From Hyphomonadaceae bacterium (GTDB lineage: Bacteria; Pseudomonadota; Alphaproteobacteria; Caulobacterales; Aquidulcibacteraceae), in NCBI GenBank assembly GCA_016791425.1, contig JAEUMQ010000009.1, positions 121,007 through 185,006 on the forward strand: DNA of 64,000 bases, given 5' to 3'. This document shows positions 8,082-16,670 of the stretch, in pieces; the stretch's first letter is position 1, and each line of letters begins with the position of its first letter. Below the pieces are notes generated by a model, which had not been told where the DNA came from, did not search any database, and worked only from the letters and a program-made list of their open reading frames with translations. The translations under genes and the position numbers were made by a program.

Positions 8082-11021
8082 TCAGGCGCGCTTGCGGCCG
8101 TTCTTGCGCGCGGGCTTGGCGGACGATGTCTTTGCTGGCGCGGCGGCCGCCGCGAGCTTGGGCGCCGGCCGCGCGCGCTTCTTCAGCGTCTTGGCGAGAT
8201 ATTGCCCGGTGTGGCTCTCGGCGACCTTCGCGACGTCTTCTGGCGTGCCGCTCGCGACGATGCGGCCGCCGCCGTCGCCGCCCTCGGGCCCGAGATCGAC
8301 GATCCAGTCTGCGGTCTTGATGACATCGAGATTGTGCTCGATCACCACCATCGTGTTGCCGTTGTCGACGAGCTCGTGCAGCACTTCCAGGAGCTTCTTC
8401 ACGTCCTCGAAATGCAGGCCCGTCGTCGGCTCGTCGAGGATGTAGAGCGTGCGCCCCGTTGCACGTTTCGAAAGCTCCTTGGAGAGCTTCACGCGCTGCG
8501 CTTCCCCGCCTGAGAGCGTCGTCGCCTGCTGGCCGACATGGATGTACCCAAGGCCGACGCGCGCCAGCGTCTCCATCTTGTCGCGGATGGAGGGCACGGC
8601 GTTGAAGAGGTTCGCAGCTTCTTCCACCGTCATGTCGAGCACGTCGGCGATCGACTTGCCCTTGAACAGGATCTCCAGCGTCTCGCGATTGTAGCGCTTG
8701 CCCTTGCACACATCGCACGTGACGTAGACGTCCGGCAGAAAGTGCATCTCGATCTTGATCACGCCGTCGCCTTGGCACGCTTCGCAGCGCCCGCCCTTCA
8801 CGTTGAACGAGAACCGGCCCGGCCCATACCCGCGCGCCTTGGCTTCCGGCAGCGCTGCGTACCAGTCGCGGATCGGGGTGAACGCGCCGGTATACGTGGC
8901 GGGATTCGAGCGCGGCGTGCGCCCGATCGGCGATTGATCGATGTCGATCACCTTGTCGAAATGCTCGAGGCCCTGGATGTCGTCGAACGCGGCGGGCGTT
9001 TCGTTCGCGCCATTGAGACGCCGGGCCGCGGCCTTGTAGAGCGTCTCCACCGTGAGTGTGGATTTGCCGCCGCCCGACACGCCCGTGACGCAGGTGAAGC
9101 ACCCGACCGGGAATTCGGCGCTGACGCCATGCAGATTGTTCCCCGAGGCGCCGATGAGCTTCAGCGTCTTGGACTTCGTCGTCCAGCGCCGTTTTTCCGG
9201 AACCGAAATCTCCTTCGTCCCGGTGAGATAGGCCCCCGTCAGACTTTCCTTTGAGGCTTCGATCTCGTCGGGCGTGCCTTCCGCGATGATCTTGCCGCCA
9301 TGCACGCCCGCCGCCGGCCCCATGTCGATGACGTAATCGGCCTCGCGGATCGCTTCTTCGTCGTGCTCGACGACCAGCACCGAATTACCGAGATCGCGCA
9401 GGCGCTTCAGCGTTTCGAGCAGCCGCGCGTTGTCGCGCTGGTGGAGGCCGATGCTCGGCTCGTCGAGAACATAAAGCACGCCCGTGAGCCCAGAGCCGAT
9501 CTGCGAGGCGAGCCGGATGCGCTGGCTTTCCCCCCCCGACAGCGTCCCGGACGAACGCGAGAGCGAGAGATATTCGAGGCCGACGTCCACCAGGAAGCGC
9601 AGGCGATCATTGATCTCCTTGAGGATGCGCGCGGCGATCTCGCGCTCCTTCTTGTTGAGCTTGCCGTCGAGCGCGGCGAACCAGTCGCGCGCCGTGCGGA
9701 TCGGCATGGCGGCCGCTTGGGCGATGTCTGTCGCCGCGACCTTCACCGCAAGCGCTTCGGGCTTGAGCCGGCGGCCCTCGCACGTGGGGCAGGGGGCCTC
9801 CGATTGGTAGCGCGCAAGCTCCTCGCGCACCCAGGCGGAGTCGGTCTCCTTCCAGCGCCGCTCCAGATTGGGGATGACGCCCTCGAACGGCTTCTTCGTT
9901 TCATAGCGGCGCAAGCCATCGTCATAGATGAAGTGCACCGGCTCCTTGACGCCGTAGAGCACGCCGTCGCGCAGCTCTTTCGGCTGCGCCTTCCAAGGCG
10001 TCGCCATCTTCACCTTGAAGTGCCGCGCCAGCGCCTGGAGCGTCTGCGTGTAGAGCGGCGATTGCCCGCGCGCCCAGGGCGCGACTGCGCCGTCCTGCAG
10101 GCTCTTCTCTTTCTCCGGGACAACGAGATCGGGATCGAACTTGAGCTGCACGCCGAGCCCGTCGCACGTCGGGCACGCCCCGGCGGGATTGTTGAAGGAG
10201 AAGAGCCGCGGTTCGATCTCGGGGATCGTGAAGCCCGACACCGGGCAGGCGAACTTGGAGGAAAGAACGATGCGATCCTTCTTGCCGTCGGCAAACTCCA
10301 CGAGGGCGATGCCGTCGGCGAGGCGGAGGGCCTGTTCCAGCGAATCGGCGAGCCGTGTCTCGATGCCGGCGCGCACCGCGATGCGGTCGATCACGAGCTC
10401 GATGTCGTGCTTGAGCTTCTTGTCGAGCGTCGGCGGGCTTTCCAGCTCATGGAACTCCCCGTCGATCTTCGCGCGCTGATAGCCCTTCTTCAGGAGCTCG
10501 GCCAGCTCCTTGCGGTATTCGCCCTTCCGTGCCCGGACGATCGGCGCGAGCAGATAGAGCCGCGAGCCCTCCGGCAGCTCCATGATCCGATCGACCATCT
10601 GCGAGACCTGCATCGCCTGGATGGGCTCGCCCGTGGCCGGCGAATAGGGCACGCCGACGCGCGCCCAGAGGAGGCGCATGTAATCGTAGATCTCGGTGAC
10701 GGTCGCGACGGTGGAGCGCGGATTGCGCGAGGTCGTCTTCTGCTCGATCGAGATCGCCGGCGAGAGCCCTTCGATCGAATCCACGTCCGGCTTCTGCATG
10801 AGCTCGAGGAATTGCCGCGCATAGGCGGAGAGCGATTCCACGTAGCGCCGCTGGCCCTCCGCGTAGATCGTGTCGAACGCGAGCGAAGATTTGCCCGACC
10901 CGGAGAGCCCCGTGATCACCACGAGCTCCCCGCGCGGGATGTCCACGTTGAGGCTCTTCAGGTTGTGCTCGCGCGCGCCCCGCACGCGGATATGGGTCAG
11001 CCCGTCGGACATGGCGGCCAT
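8082..11021 (-). CDS. uvrA: Excinuclease ABC subunit A, UvrA
   Basis: A 979-aa UvrA. Visible features in order: Walker [15 protein letters not shown] near residue 40, the CPTCDG and CPTCEG zinc cysteines in the middle, first ABC signature [12 protein letters not shown], second Walker [31 protein letters not shown] zinc module, second signature [12 protein letters not shown], and a Lys/Arg/Ala-rich tail. It finds bulky DNA lesions with UvrB in nucleotide excision repair. The start is either the ATG at 11021 or the ATG at 11012 ([17 protein letters not shown]). It lies 55 bp after a small membrane gene in the same direction and is probably read from the LexA-controlled promoter region at about 11.6 kb. 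Confidence 0.98.
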   Translation of the reverse strand: MAAMSDGLTHIRVRGAREHNLKSLNVDIPRGELVVITGLSGSGKSSLAFDTIYAEGQRRYVESLSAYARQFLELMQKPDVDSIEGLSPAISIEQKTTSRNPRSTVATVTEIYDYMRLLWARVGVPYSPATGEPIQAMQVSQMVDRIMELPEGSRLYLLAPIVRARKGEYRKELAELLKKGYQRAKIDGEFHELESPPTLDKKLKHDIELVIDRIAVRAGIETRLADSLEQALRLADGIALVEFADGKKDRIVLSSKFACPVSGFTIPEIEPRLFSFNNPAGACPTCDGLGVQLKFDPDLVVPEKEKSLQDGAVAPWARGQSPLYTQTLQALARHFKVKMATPWKAQPKELRDGVLYGVKEPVHFIYDDGLRRYETKKPFEGVIPNLERRWKETDSAWVREELARYQSEAPCPTCEGRRLKPEALAVKVAATDIAQAAAMPIRTARDWFAALDGKLNKKEREIAARILKEINDRLRFLVDVGLEYLSLSRSSGTLSGGESQRIRLASQIGSGLTGVLYVLDEPSIGLHQRDNARLLETLKRLRDLGNSVLVVEHDEEAIREADYVIDMGPAAGVHGGKIIAEGTPDEIEASKESLTGAYLTGTKEISVPEKRRWTTKSKTLKLIGASGNNLHGVSAEFPVGCFTCVTGVSGGGKSTLTVETLYKAAARRLNGANETPAAFDDIQGLEHFDKVIDIDQSPIGRTPRSNPATYTGAFTPIRDWYAALPEAKARGYGPGRFSFNVKGGRCEACQGDGVIKIEMHFLPDVYVTCDVCKGKRYNRETLEILFKGKSIADVLDMTVEEAANLFNAVPSIRDKMETLARVGLGYIHVGQQATTLSGGEAQRVKLSKELSKRATGRTLYILDEPTTGLHFEDVKKLLEVLHELVDNGNTMVVIEHNLDVIKTADWIVDLGPEGGDGGGRIVASGTPEDVAKVAESHTGQYLAKTLKKRARPAPKLAAAAAPAKTSSAKPARKNGRKRA

Positions 11022-11076
11022 CTTGGGTCGGCAGGCCCGGGCCGCAAGGCCCAGAAACGTCTCAGCCCACCAAGGG

Positions 11077-11508
11077 CTAGGCCAGTTGGCCGAGCCGGCG
11101 CCAGACGAGCCAGGTCGCAGGCGCCATCAGGAGGCCGAAGCCGGCCAGGAAACCGAAGACCTCCGCCAGGAACGGGATCAGCAGCGGCGCGCCGACCTCC
11201 GGCACGCTGGCCATCGCCAGGAACGCCCCGCGCAGACCGATCAGTCCGCTCGGGATGGCGATGACGGTGACCCCCAGCGCCAGGTAAGTACCCGGCATCG
11301 CGAGGGAATTCCGATCCATCACCTGGCGTCGCCAGATGATCGCGAAGGCGGTCTGCGTGGCGAGGAAGAAGAGGACAGCCGTGATGACATCGCCCGGATA
11401 GCCCATGGCCTCGTGGGCCGCGAGCAGCACGGCGTAGGCCGCCAATCCCCCGGCGAGCGCCGCGGCTAAATGGGCCGCATAGCCCCATCGCCCCAAAATC
11501 TTGCGCAA
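11077..11508 (-). CDS. Small four-helix membrane protein upstream of uvrA
   Basis: About 143 aa from a TTG at 11508 ([19 protein letters not shown]); the frame stays open upstream to 11682 but those residues are cysteine- and arginine-rich, non-membrane and cross the LexA box, so I exclude them. Four hydrophobic helices are visible around residues 12-31, 38-57, 72-92 and 108-137. Not a recognised family. It sits between the LexA box and uvrA, same strand, 55 bp before uvrA with no obvious terminator between, so it should share uvrA transcription. The start codon is uncertain. Confidence 0.65.
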   Translation of the reverse strand: MRKILGRWGYAAHLAAALAGGLAAYAVLLAAHEAMGYPGDVITAVLFFLATQTAFAIIWRRQVMDRNSLAMPGTYLALGVTVIAIPSGLIGLRGAFLAMASVPEVGAPLLIPFLAEVFGFLAGFGLLMAPATWLVWRRLGQLA

Positions 11509-11641
11509 GGCGCACCCCCGCACGGCCGCCCGACGGCCGCCGACGCCATGCAAGCACCAAAGGCCCCACAGGGTTAGGGAGTACGCGCATTGAGGCGCCT
11601 TCCGGCATCCTTTAACCCTTGAAGTTCGAGTCGGGACGTGA

Positions 11642-11656
11642 GAACATAGTAAGAAC
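11642..11656. promoter_or_regulatory. LexA (SOS) box between uvrA operon and ssb
   Basis: GAACATAGTAAGAAC matches the alphaproteobacterial LexA site GAAC-N7-GAAC (equivalent to GTTC-N7-GTTC) exactly. It lies 95 bp upstream of the ssb ATG and 134 bp upstream of the membrane gene preceding uvrA. The uvrA/ssb divergent pair is a classic SOS-regulated locus, which supports a real site able to act on both directions. Confidence 0.85.
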
Positions 11657-11750
11657 AAACTTCCGCCGCAGCAATCGTGCAAACGGCGGGGAATTCGATC
11701 GACGGCTCAAATCTGACCCGAAGTGCGCAGGAATCTGTGGAGAGTGAACG

Positions 11751-12236
11751 ATGGCCGGTAGCGTCAACAAAGTCATGCTGATCGGGAATTTGGGCCGCGA
11801 CCCCGAGGTGCGCCGGCTGAGTTCCGGGGAGCCGGTGGTCAATCTCCGCATCGCGACGAGCGAGAATTGGCGCGACAAGGCCACTGGCGAGCGCCGCGAG
11901 CGCACCGAATGGCACAACGTCGTCATCTTCAACGAGCAGCTCGCGAAGGTCGCGGAGCAATATCTGAAGAAAGGCTCGAAGGTGTACGTCGAGGGCCAGC
12001 TCCAGACCCGCAAATGGCAGGACCAGTCGGGCGCCGAGAAGTACACGACCGAAGTGGTGCTGCAGCGCTTCCGCGGCGAGCTGACGATGCTCGACGGCAA
12101 GGGCGAGGGCGGCGGCCGCTCCTTCGAGGATGAGGGCGGCGGCGGCGAGTTCGCCAAGAGCTCCGGATCCAAGCGCGTCTCTTCCGGCCCGCGCGAGAAC
12201 TTCTCCGCCGACCTGGACGACGAAATCCCGTTCTGA
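11751..12236 (+). CDS. ssb: Single-stranded DNA-binding protein SSB
   Basis: A 161-aa SSB: OB fold in residues 1-110 ([49 protein letters not shown]), then a glycine-rich linker and the acidic tip DLDDEIPF that recruits partner proteins. It coats single-stranded DNA during replication, recombination and repair. The ATG at 11751 follows GGAGAG (11739-11744) and starts MAGSVNKV as usual for the family. Divergent from the uvrA operon across a LexA box. A palindromic repeat begins 7 bp after its stop and may also end transcription. Confidence 0.97.
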   Translation: MAGSVNKVMLIGNLGRDPEVRRLSSGEPVVNLRIATSENWRDKATGERRERTEWHNVVIFNEQLAKVAEQYLKKGSKVYVEGQLQTRKWQDQSGAEKYTTEVVLQRFRGELTMLDGKGEGGGRSFEDEGGGGEFAKSSGSKRVSSGPRENFSADLDDEIPF

Positions 12237-12243
12237 TCGTCCG

Positions 12244-12357
12244 CGCTCCCCGGACGCGACATTAGCCGCGATCCGGGCCCAACGCAGCGCAGCGCCAACG
12301 CGCGCCGAATGAACTGAACCTTGGACCCCGGCTCTCGCTTCGCTCGGCCGGGGAGCG
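12244..12357. repeat. Palindrome-ended ~115-bp repeat, copy 1
   Basis: The unit opens with CGCTCCCCGG and closes with the reverse complement CCGGGGAGCG. The left half can fold as CCCGGACGCGAC../..CGCGATCCGGG and the right half as CCCCGGCTCTCGC../..GCTCGGCCGGGG. Inner arms GGGCCCAA and CTTGGACCC are also inverted. It starts 7 bp after the ssb stop and ends at the GTG start of the GIY-YIG gene. This copy is the most diverged in its left half (CATTAGC in place of GCAGTC). Confidence 0.85.
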
Positions 12358-12773
12358 TGGAGGTGCGCGTGCTCGAAGAAGCGGGCGGGCTCGTCTACAT
12401 CATGGCGAGCCGGCGCTTCGGCACGCTCTACACCGGCTCGGCGCGCGATCTGCTCAAGCGCGCCTACGAACATCGCGAAGGCCTGCTGCCCGGCTTCACC
12501 CGGAAATACGGCGTCACGAGGCTCGTTTGGTTCGAGCCGCACGGAAGCGTCTCGTCCGCGTACGCCCGCGAGAAGCTGATCAAGCGCTGGCGGCGCGCGT
12601 GGAAGATCTCGCTCATTGAGGAGCGCAATCCACACTGGGATGACCTCTATCCAGCGCTGGGCCAGTTCGGCGCTCTTCCCGGAACACGCCCGCTTCTCAC
12701 GCTCCCCGGACGCGACGAAGTCGCGATCCGGGGCCCAGATTCGAGCGACGCGATGGAGGGGGGATCGAGCTGA
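12357..12773 (+). CDS. GIY-YIG nuclease superfamily protein (URI-domain, COG2827 type) embedded in repeats
   Basis: About 138 aa from GTG 12357. The core (residues about 10-90) has the GIY-YIG signature as VYIMAS..TLYTGSARDLLKRAYEHREG, then TRKYGVTRLVWFE and the helix AYAREKLIKRWRRAWKISLIEERNPHWDDLYP that contains the conserved metal Glu region. Family members are small predicted endonucleases. The ribosome-binding site GGGGAG (12350-12355) is the end of repeat copy 1, and the last ~25 codons are made by repeat copy 2, in which the stop lies. Normal family members end soon after HWDDLYP, so the tail is probably acquired. GTGs at 12363 and 12369 are alternative starts. Confidence 0.85.
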   Translation: MEVRVLEEAGGLVYIMASRRFGTLYTGSARDLLKRAYEHREGLLPGFTRKYGVTRLVWFEPHGSVSSAYAREKLIKRWRRAWKISLIEERNPHWDDLYPALGQFGALPGTRPLLTLPGRDEVAIRGPDSSDAMEGGSS

Positions 12774-12817
12774 GCCTTGGGCCCCGGCTCTCACGCTTCG
12801 CGCTCGGCCGGGGAGCG
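12700..12817. repeat. Palindrome-ended ~115-bp repeat, copy 2
   Basis: Same unit as copy 1: CGCTCCCCGG at 12700, ACGCGACGAAGTCGCGATCCGGGGCCCA hairpin region, then CTTGGGCCCCGGCTCTCACGCTTCGCGCTCGGCCGGGGAGCG region to 12817 (described by parts). The 3' end of the GIY-YIG reading frame, including its TGA at 12771-12773, lies inside it. Followed by the 23-bp spacer TAAATAGCCTGAAGCGTTGG(CAT). Confidence 0.85.
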
Positions 12818-12840
12818 TAAATAGCCTGAAGCGTTGGCAT

Positions 12841-12958
12841 CGCTCCCCGGACGCGACGCAGTCGCGATCCGAGCCCCAACGTCGCACAACGCGACGCCTG
12901 AGGAACCAAGCTGAATCTTGGGCCCTGGCTCTCACGCTTCGCGCTCGGCCGGGGAGCG
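12841..12958. repeat. Palindrome-ended ~115-bp repeat, copy 3
   Basis: Begins CGCTCCCCGG at 12841 and ends CCGGGGAGCG at 12958. Its left hairpin reads GACGCAGTC at the loop. The inner segment CACAACGCGACGCCTGAGGA is nearly repeated in copy 4. Followed by the same AATAGCCTGAAGCGTTGGCA spacer as copy 2, so copies 2-3 and 3-4 are separated by near-identical 23-24-bp spacers, suggesting tandem duplication of unit plus spacer. Confidence 0.85.
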
Positions 12959-12982
12959 TAAATAGCCTGAAGCGTTGGCAAT

Positions 12983-13096
12983 CGCTCCCCGGACGCGACG
13001 CAGTCGCGGTCCGGGGCCCAACGTCGAACAATGCGACGCCTGAGGAACCAAGCTGAAGCTTGGGCCCCGGCCCTCGCTTCGCTCGGCCGGGGAGCG
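12983..13096. repeat. Palindrome-ended ~115-bp repeat, copy 4
   Basis: Begins CGCTCCCCGG at 12983, ends CCGGGGAGCG at 13096. The internal CGAACAATGCGACGCCTGAG matches copy 3. The remaining 57 bp up to the ligD start hold a diverged relative of the spacer (GCCTTGAAGTAGGCGTAGCG) and no other gene. The gap 12774-13153 therefore contains repeats and spacers only. Confidence 0.85.
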
Positions 13097-13153
13097 TGAT
13101 GGAGGGAACCGCCTTGAAGTAGGCGTAGCGTTGGGGTGACCTAGGAAGCCCGC

Positions 13154-15667
13154 ATGCCCAAGCTCGACACCTACAAGGCCAAGCGCCGGTTCGGCGTCAC
13201 CCCGGAGCCTGAAGGCGCTGAGCCGGTGGGCCCGGGCGCCGATCCGGTGTTCGTCATCCAGAAGCACGCCGCGCGGCGCCTGCACTATGATCTGAGGCTG
13301 GAGATCGGCGGCGCGCTGCGCTCGTGGGCGGTGCCCGAGGGGCCGTGCCTCGACACCAAGATCCGCCGCCTCGCGGTGCAGACCGAAGACCACCCGATGG
13401 AGTACGGCGGCTTCGAAGGCCGCATTCCGTCCGGCGAGTACGGCGCCGGCGGCGTGATCGTGTGGGACCGCGGCACGTACGTGACGCTCGAGCCGGACGT
13501 GGAGAAGGCGCTGGCGAAGGGCGAGCTGAAGTTCCGCCTGGTCGGCGAGAAGCTGCGCGGCGGCTGGACCTTGGTTCGCCTTAAGGAGAAGGACGCCCCG
13601 AAAGACGGGAAATCGTCGGGCAAGAACTGGCTCTTCATCAAGGAGCGCGACGACGAAGCGCGCCCGCTCGCCGAATACGACGTGCTGAAAGAGGCGCCCG
13701 ACAGCGTCATCTCCGGCCTTTCCGTCGAGGACCTGAAGCAGCTCGTGGCGCCCGAGGCGCCGAAGGCGATCGCACGGCCGAACCCTGCGCGCATCAAGGG
13801 CGCGGTGAAGGCGCCGATGCCGAAGCTCGTGTCGCCGCAGCTTGCCTCCACCATCGAGGCGCCGCCCGAAGGCGAAGGCTGGCTGCACGAGATAAAATAC
13901 GACGGCTATCGCACCATCGTGCGCATCGAGACCGGGCCGAAGAGCGAAAGGGAGGTGAAGCTCTTCACGCGCAACCAGCACGACTGGACCCATCGCTACC
14001 GCGCGCTCGCCGAAGCCTTCGCCAAGCTCGACGCGACGTCCGCGATCATCGACGGCGAAGCGGCGGTGCAGGACGCGCGCGGCGTCACCAACATCGCGCT
14101 GCTGGAGAGCGCGCTTTCAGAGAGTCGCGGCCACGACGTGACCTATTTCGCGTTCGATCTGCTCTATCTCGACGGTTACGATCTGAGCGCCGCCAAGCTC
14201 ATTGACCGCAAGCGCGCGCTCGCGGGCCTGCTTGCGCCGCTCATCGCGCCCAATGCGCACATCCAGCTCTCCGAGCACATCCAAAGCGACGGCGCGGCCT
14301 TCTTCGCGCACGCCAACCGCATGGGCTTGGAAGGCATCATCTCCAAGCGCGCCGATGCGCCTTATGTGCAGGCGCGCACGAAGTCCTGGGTTAAGGTGAA
14401 ACGCGCCTATGTCGGCGACTTCATCGTCATCGGCTACACCAGGAGCGCCGCGATGCCGATCGCCGCGCTGATCATCGCGGAGGAGGTGGACGGCGTGCTG
14501 ACCTATGTTGGGCGCGTCACCTTCAACGAGGCCGTCGCGAAGGAATGGCCGAAGCAGATCCTGGCGCAGCCGACGCTGGAGGCCAGCGTCGCGCCGATCC
14601 CCAAGACGGCGCCGAAGCCGAACGGCGTAACGATCTTCACGCAACCGTTCGCGGTGGCGCGCATCGCGTTCAACAGCCGCGCCGATGACGGCGCGCCGCG
14701 TCAGCCGGTCCTGCTTGGTCTGCAGCGCTACGTGAAGCCGCAAGCGCAAAAGAAGCGGAAGCTCGTCACCGACCGCGATCTCGCCGCCATCCGCCTCACC
14801 AATCCCGAGCGCGAGATGTTCGAAGGTTCCGGCGTCACCAAGCTCGACCTTGCGATCTATTATGCGCGCGTCGGCGACTGGATGCTGCCGGAATTGCTGC
14901 GCCGGCCGGTGTCGCTGATCCGCTGCCCCACGGGCGCGCTCAAGGATTGCTTCTATCAGCGGCACGCCTTTCACGGGCTGCCGCCCGGCATCGGGACGAT
15001 CGATCTATCCGACGAGGAGGGCCGCGGCGCCTTCATCTATGTGGAGAACGCGCAAGGCTTCCTCGCGCTCTCGCAATTCGGCGCGGTGGAGTTCCATCCC
15101 TGGGGCTGCAGGATCGACGATCCGGAGCATCCCGACCGTTTGGTGATCGACATGGATCCTGATCCCACCGTCGCCTGGCCGGAAGTGAAGAGCGCCGCCG
15201 AATTGCTCCGTGCACGGTTGCAGGATCTTGGCTTCGAGCCGTTCCTGCGCACGACCGGCGGCAAGGGCCTCCATCTCGTCATGGCGTTAACCAAGAGCCA
15301 TGATTGGGCGATGTTGAAAGGCTTCGCCGAGGCCTTCGCCCGCGCCGCCGCCAAGGACGCGCCGAACGTCTTCACAGCCTCGCCGGTGAAAGAGCACCGC
15401 AAGCGCAAGATTTATCTCGACTATGTGAGGAACGCGCGGGGTGCGAGCGCGGTTGCCTCCTATTCCCTTCGCGCGAACACCGACTTCACCGTCGCCGCCC
15501 CGATCGCCTGGGAGGAGCTGCGGAACCTTCAGAGCCCCCGCGAATTTGATCGCAAAAGTGTGCCCCAGCGGTTGTCGCGGCTGGGCAAGGACCCCTGGGA
15601 GGAGTTAGAATCCTCCGCTGCCGCAATAAGCCTCAAGGCGCGGCGCGCTGTCGGCCTCAAGGGCTGA
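13154..15667 (+). CDS. ligD: ATP-dependent DNA ligase D (phosphoesterase-ligase-polymerase)
   Basis: An 837-aa LigD. Residues 1-180 are the 3'-phosphoesterase domain (FVIQKHAARRLHYDLRLE, DHPMEYGGFEG, IPSGEYGAG). Residues about 225-535 are the ligase with motif I KYDG at 248-251 (Lys248 is adenylated) and GLEGIISKR. Residues about 549-837 are the primase-polymerase domain with IDMDPDP (metal Asp pair) and TTGGKGLHLV. Together these make a bacterial NHEJ end-processing ligase. Domain order PE-Lig-Pol is the Pseudomonas type. ATG 13154 begins the standard N-terminus. ku follows 44 bp downstream. Confidence 0.96.
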   Translation: MPKLDTYKAKRRFGVTPEPEGAEPVGPGADPVFVIQKHAARRLHYDLRLEIGGALRSWAVPEGPCLDTKIRRLAVQTEDHPMEYGGFEGRIPSGEYGAGGVIVWDRGTYVTLEPDVEKALAKGELKFRLVGEKLRGGWTLVRLKEKDAPKDGKSSGKNWLFIKERDDEARPLAEYDVLKEAPDSVISGLSVEDLKQLVAPEAPKAIARPNPARIKGAVKAPMPKLVSPQLASTIEAPPEGEGWLHEIKYDGYRTIVRIETGPKSEREVKLFTRNQHDWTHRYRALAEAFAKLDATSAIIDGEAAVQDARGVTNIALLESALSESRGHDVTYFAFDLLYLDGYDLSAAKLIDRKRALAGLLAPLIAPNAHIQLSEHIQSDGAAFFAHANRMGLEGIISKRADAPYVQARTKSWVKVKRAYVGDFIVIGYTRSAAMPIAALIIAEEVDGVLTYVGRVTFNEAVAKEWPKQILAQPTLEASVAPIPKTAPKPNGVTIFTQPFAVARIAFNSRADDGAPRQPVLLGLQRYVKPQAQKKRKLVTDRDLAAIRLTNPEREMFEGSGVTKLDLAIYYARVGDWMLPELLRRPVSLIRCPTGALKDCFYQRHAFHGLPPGIGTIDLSDEEGRGAFIYVENAQGFLALSQFGAVEFHPWGCRIDDPEHPDRLVIDMDPDPTVAWPEVKSAAELLRARLQDLGFEPFLRTTGGKGLHLVMALTKSHDWAMLKGFAEAFARAAAKDAPNVFTASPVKEHRKRKIYLDYVRNARGASAVASYSLRANTDFTVAAPIAWEELRNLQSPREFDRKSVPQRLSRLGKDPWEELESSAAAISLKARRAVGLKG

Positions 15668-15711
15668 AGCGCTTGTATGGTTAACGGGTTCGAGATTCCA
15701 AGGAGCAGGAC

Positions 15712-16647
15712 GTGGCCGGCCGCGCATACTGGAAAGGCTATCTGAGGCTCTCGCTGGTGTCGTGCCCGGTGAAGCTTTATTCCGCGACGAATTCCGCCGC
15801 GAGCCGTGTTTCCTTCAACATGATCCATAAGGACACGCGCAATCGCGTGAGCCAGAAATATTACGACGCCGAGCTCGGCGAGGTTGAGCGCTCGGACCTT
15901 GTGAAGGGCTACCAGTTCGAGAAGGACAAGTACGTCATCGTCACGCCGGAGGAGCTTGAAGGCATCGAGATCGAGAGCTCCAAGACGATCGACATCGACG
16001 GCTTCGTGAACGCGTCCGACATCGATCCCATCTATTTCGACTCGCCCTATTTCATGGCGCCCGATGGTCCGGTCGCGGAAGAAACCTACGCGGTGATCCT
16101 GGAAGCTATGAAGGAAGCGAAGAAGGTCGCGATCGCGCGCATCGTTCTCTCCGGCCGCGAGCGCCTCGTGGCGATCCAGCCGAAGACGGAGGGCTTCCTA
16201 CTCACCACGATGCGCGCCGCCAAGGAGATCCGCGACGCCGCCGACGCCTTCGACAAGCTCGACATCAAGATCGCGCCCGACATGCTCGCCATGGCCAAGC
16301 AGATCGTGAACCAGAAGACGATCAGGTTCGATCCCAAGCAATTCGAGGATCGCTACGAGCAGGCGCTGCTGACGCTGGTGCGCTCCAAGATCGCCGGCGG
16401 CGAGCCGGTCATCACCAAGGCGCCGGAACGCGGCAACGTCATCAACCTCATGGATGCGCTCAAGCGCTCGATCGAGGAGGAGCGCCGCCCGCCAGCGCCC
16501 TCGATCGCCAAGGACGCCAAGGAAGAGAAGAAGCCGGCTGCAGCTGGAGCATCGAAAACCGCCGCGACTCCCGCCAAGAAGGCGGCGAAGTCTGCCGCGA
16601 AGGCCCCTGCCAAGGCGCCCGCAAAGCGGAAGACAGGCAGCTCGTAA
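15712..16647 (+). CDS. ku: Non-homologous end joining protein Ku
   Basis: A 311-aa bacterial Ku: core residues 1-250 (RAYWKGYLRLSLVSCPVKLY, NRVSQKYYDAELGEVERSDLVKGYQFEKDKYV with the KGYE-like motif), then a Lys/Ala-rich tail (residues about 265-311) typical of Ku proteins that thread on DNA. A homodimer binds double-strand ends and recruits LigD. The GTG at 15712 follows AAGGAG (15700-15705). It lies 44 bp after ligD and 23 bp before a BRCT-like/TPR gene, so the three probably form one transcript. Confidence 0.96.
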   Translation: MAGRAYWKGYLRLSLVSCPVKLYSATNSAASRVSFNMIHKDTRNRVSQKYYDAELGEVERSDLVKGYQFEKDKYVIVTPEELEGIEIESSKTIDIDGFVNASDIDPIYFDSPYFMAPDGPVAEETYAVILEAMKEAKKVAIARIVLSGRERLVAIQPKTEGFLLTTMRAAKEIRDAADAFDKLDIKIAPDMLAMAKQIVNQKTIRFDPKQFEDRYEQALLTLVRSKIAGGEPVITKAPERGNVINLMDALKRSIEEERRPPAPSIAKDAKEEKKPAAAGASKTAATPAKKAAKSAAKAPAKAPAKRKTGSS

Positions 16648-16670
16648 GGCCCGAACCAAGGCTTGACTAA

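Noticed and set aside
11574..13031. Long minus-strand open frame (about 485 codons) across ssb and the repeats
   Set aside because: It is antisense to ssb and the GIY-YIG gene and its sequence consists of translated repeats; a GC-rich shadow frame.
12244..13096. Repeat units considered as a CRISPR array
   Set aside because: Units are ~115 bp with palindromic ends and the spacers are nearly identical; there is no cas gene.
13105..13132. GGAAC..CGTT resembling an EcfG general-stress promoter before ligD
   Set aside because: The spacing is 19 bp instead of 16-17, and the GGAAC lies next to a repeat unit; not convincing.
13154..15667. LigD domain order PE-ligase-polymerase as unusual
   Set aside because: This order is well known from Pseudomonas-type LigD; only the mycobacterial order differs.
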